Assembly (NCBI GenBank): GCA_023395465.1
Contig: JAEWZE010000085.1
Span: forward strand, 1 to 16,198
From: Pseudomonadota bacterium
GTDB lineage: Bacteria; Pseudomonadota; Gammaproteobacteria; Xanthomonadales; Xanthomonadaceae
DNA length: 16,198 nt
Direction of reading: 5' to 3'
Made by a program: the position numbers and the translations under genes. The notes beneath the pieces are model-generated. The model did not search any database. It was not told the origin of the DNA and saw only the letters and a program-made list of their open reading frames with translations. Below, piece by piece: positions 13,287-16,198 of this stretch (its first letter is position 1; the number at the start of each line of letters is the position of its first letter).

Positions 13287-13772
13287 ATGAACCAGACCCG
13301 TCTTTCCCAGGCCCTGCTGGTCGCCGTCGTCGGCGCAGCCGCCCTCGCCGGCTGCCGCAAGGACGAACCCGCGCCCGTGGTTCCGCCGACCACCCCGACC
13401 GAGACCGCGCCGCCCGCCGCGCCGCCGCCGGCCGCGCCAGTGACCGCGCCGGCCAGCACCGCGTCGGTGACGCTGGGCAACGCGATCGATGCCAACAACA
13501 CCATCGCCACCCCGCTGACCTCGTTTGCCGCCGGCGACACGATCCACGCGTCGGTGGCCACCGACAGCCCCTCCGCCAGCACGCTGGTCGCCAAGTGGAC
13601 CCACCTGGACAGCAACCAGACGGTGGCCGAGGAAACCAAGCAGATCGCAGCGGGGGCGCAGACCACCGACTTCCACATCAGCAAGCCCGACGGCTGGCCG
13701 ACCGGCCGCTATCGCGTGGAGATCTCGCAGGACGGCAGCGTGATCAACACCAGCGAGTTCGACGTGAAGTAG
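13287..13772 (+). CDS. Predicted outer-membrane lipoprotein, function unknown
   Basis: A 161-residue protein with a type II signal peptide: MNQTRLSQALLVAVVGAAALAGC, with lipobox L20-A-G-C23. The residues after the cysteine (RKDE) lack the inner-membrane retention aspartate at +2, so sorting to the outer membrane is expected. A Pro/Ala/Thr-rich linker (27-57) leads to a domain at about 59-161 that looks like a small beta sandwich (ASVATDS, LVAKWTHLDSN, GWPTGRYRVEISQDGSVINTSEFDVK). I do not recognise a named family with confidence. The ribosome binding site AAGAGGA at 13273-13279 is strong. It follows the LysM gene closely and is followed by an intrinsic terminator, so the pair may share a cell-envelope role. 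Confidence 0.84.
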   Translation: MNQTRLSQALLVAVVGAAALAGCRKDEPAPVVPPTTPTETAPPAAPPPAAPVTAPASTASVTLGNAIDANNTIATPLTSFAAGDTIHASVATDSPSASTLVAKWTHLDSNQTVAEETKQIAAGAQTTDFHISKPDGWPTGRYRVEISQDGSVINTSEFDVK

Positions 13773-13795
13773 GCCTTCCGCGGCCCGATCCCCGG

Positions 13796-13824
13796 AAAGG
13801 CGCGGCGCGAGCCGCGCCTTTTTT
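13796..13824 (+). terminator. Intrinsic terminator after the LysM/lipoprotein pair
   Basis: Stem GGCGCGGC (13799-13806), loop GCGA, stem GCCGCGCC (13811-13818), then six T (13819-13824), preceded by AAA that can pair with part of the T-run. This is the clearest rho-independent terminator in the window and lies 24 bases after the lipoprotein stop. Confidence 0.92.
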
Positions 13825-13861
13825 CGTGGTGCATCGCGGCGACGCGCCATACCCGTGCGTT

Positions 13862-13890
13862 TTGCCCTGCTGTGGCCGAAGCGCGACAAT
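13862..13890 (+). promoter_or_regulatory. Putative icd promoter
   Basis: TTGCCC at 13862-13867 and GACAAT at 13885-13890 are separated by 17 bases and each match four of six sigma-70 consensus positions. The pair lies between the upstream terminator and icd, about 41 bases before the ATG. Confidence 0.4.
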
Positions 13891-13931
13891 GGCGCGTTGA
13901 CCGCACCCGTCCTTCGAGCCGAGACCCGCGC

Positions 13932-16166
<2,235 letters not shown>

Positions 16167-16177
16167 TCCGGCCCGCC

Positions 16178-16198
16178 GCCCCGGCCACGCGCCGGGGC
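16178..16198 (+). terminator. Probable icd terminator hairpin, cut by window end
   Basis: GCCCCGGC (16178-16185), loop CACGC, GCCGGGGC (16191-16198): a perfect eight-base stem 11 bases after the icd stop. The window ends at the stem, so the T-run that would confirm a terminator cannot be seen. Confidence 0.55.

Noticed and set aside
9696..13772. A 1358-residue plus-strand open frame ending at the lipoprotein stop
   Set aside because: Only the last 161 residues, from ATG 13287 with a strong ribosome binding site and lipobox, look like protein. The rest overlaps other genes in the wrong frame.

Overview
This window is very GC-rich chromosomal DNA that looks like a gammaproteobacterium of the Xanthomonadaceae (Lysobacter, Luteimonas or a relative). 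The basis is the two-domain (long) form of QueF, a monomeric NADP-dependent isocitrate dehydrogenase, a DUF2789 protein, GC-rich REP-like inverted repeats between genes, and codon use close to saturation with G or C at third positions. The genus assignment is an inference. No phage, transposase, CRISPR, rRNA or tRNA signal was seen. I support 17 protein-coding genes, all apparently intact.

Layout. Positions 1-2624 hold a tight co-directional cluster: ribonucleotide reductase beta subunit (nrdB), a REP pair, then a flavodoxin, a CPGC thioredoxin-like protein and a hotdog acyl-CoA thioesterase, with the last three overlapping one another. This reads as a ribonucleotide reductase module with its own redox helpers; the alpha subunit is not in the window and may lie upstream. 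Positions 2705-3906 carry a DUF2789 protein and purU (formyl-THF to formate and THF). After a gene-poor 395-base gap comes an alpha/beta hydrolase with an apparent cysteine nucleophile (4302-5219), convergent with pncA (nicotinamidase, minus strand). Next, on the minus strand, is a class I fructose-bisphosphate aldolase. Between pncA and the aldolase gene sits a roughly 255-base element with inverted-repeat ends.

Positions 7326-7982 encode a compact MscS-like membrane protein. Positions 8370-11901 hold two closely related exported M20-family amidohydrolases with a TauE/SafE-type exporter gene in antisense orientation between them, probably a duplication around or near that exporter. Positions 11962-13772 hold queF (preQ1 synthesis for queuosine tRNA modification), a LysM protein with a duplicated PDFSNV motif, and a lipoprotein, closed by a textbook intrinsic terminator. 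The window ends with icd (TCA cycle), followed by a hairpin at the last bases.

Overall this is mainly core-metabolism DNA. The best candidates for something under-described are the nrdB/flavodoxin/thioredoxin module, the cysteine-nucleophile hydrolase, the inverted-repeat element at 5902-6155, and the secreted M20 pair. I see no clear sign of a wholly new system.
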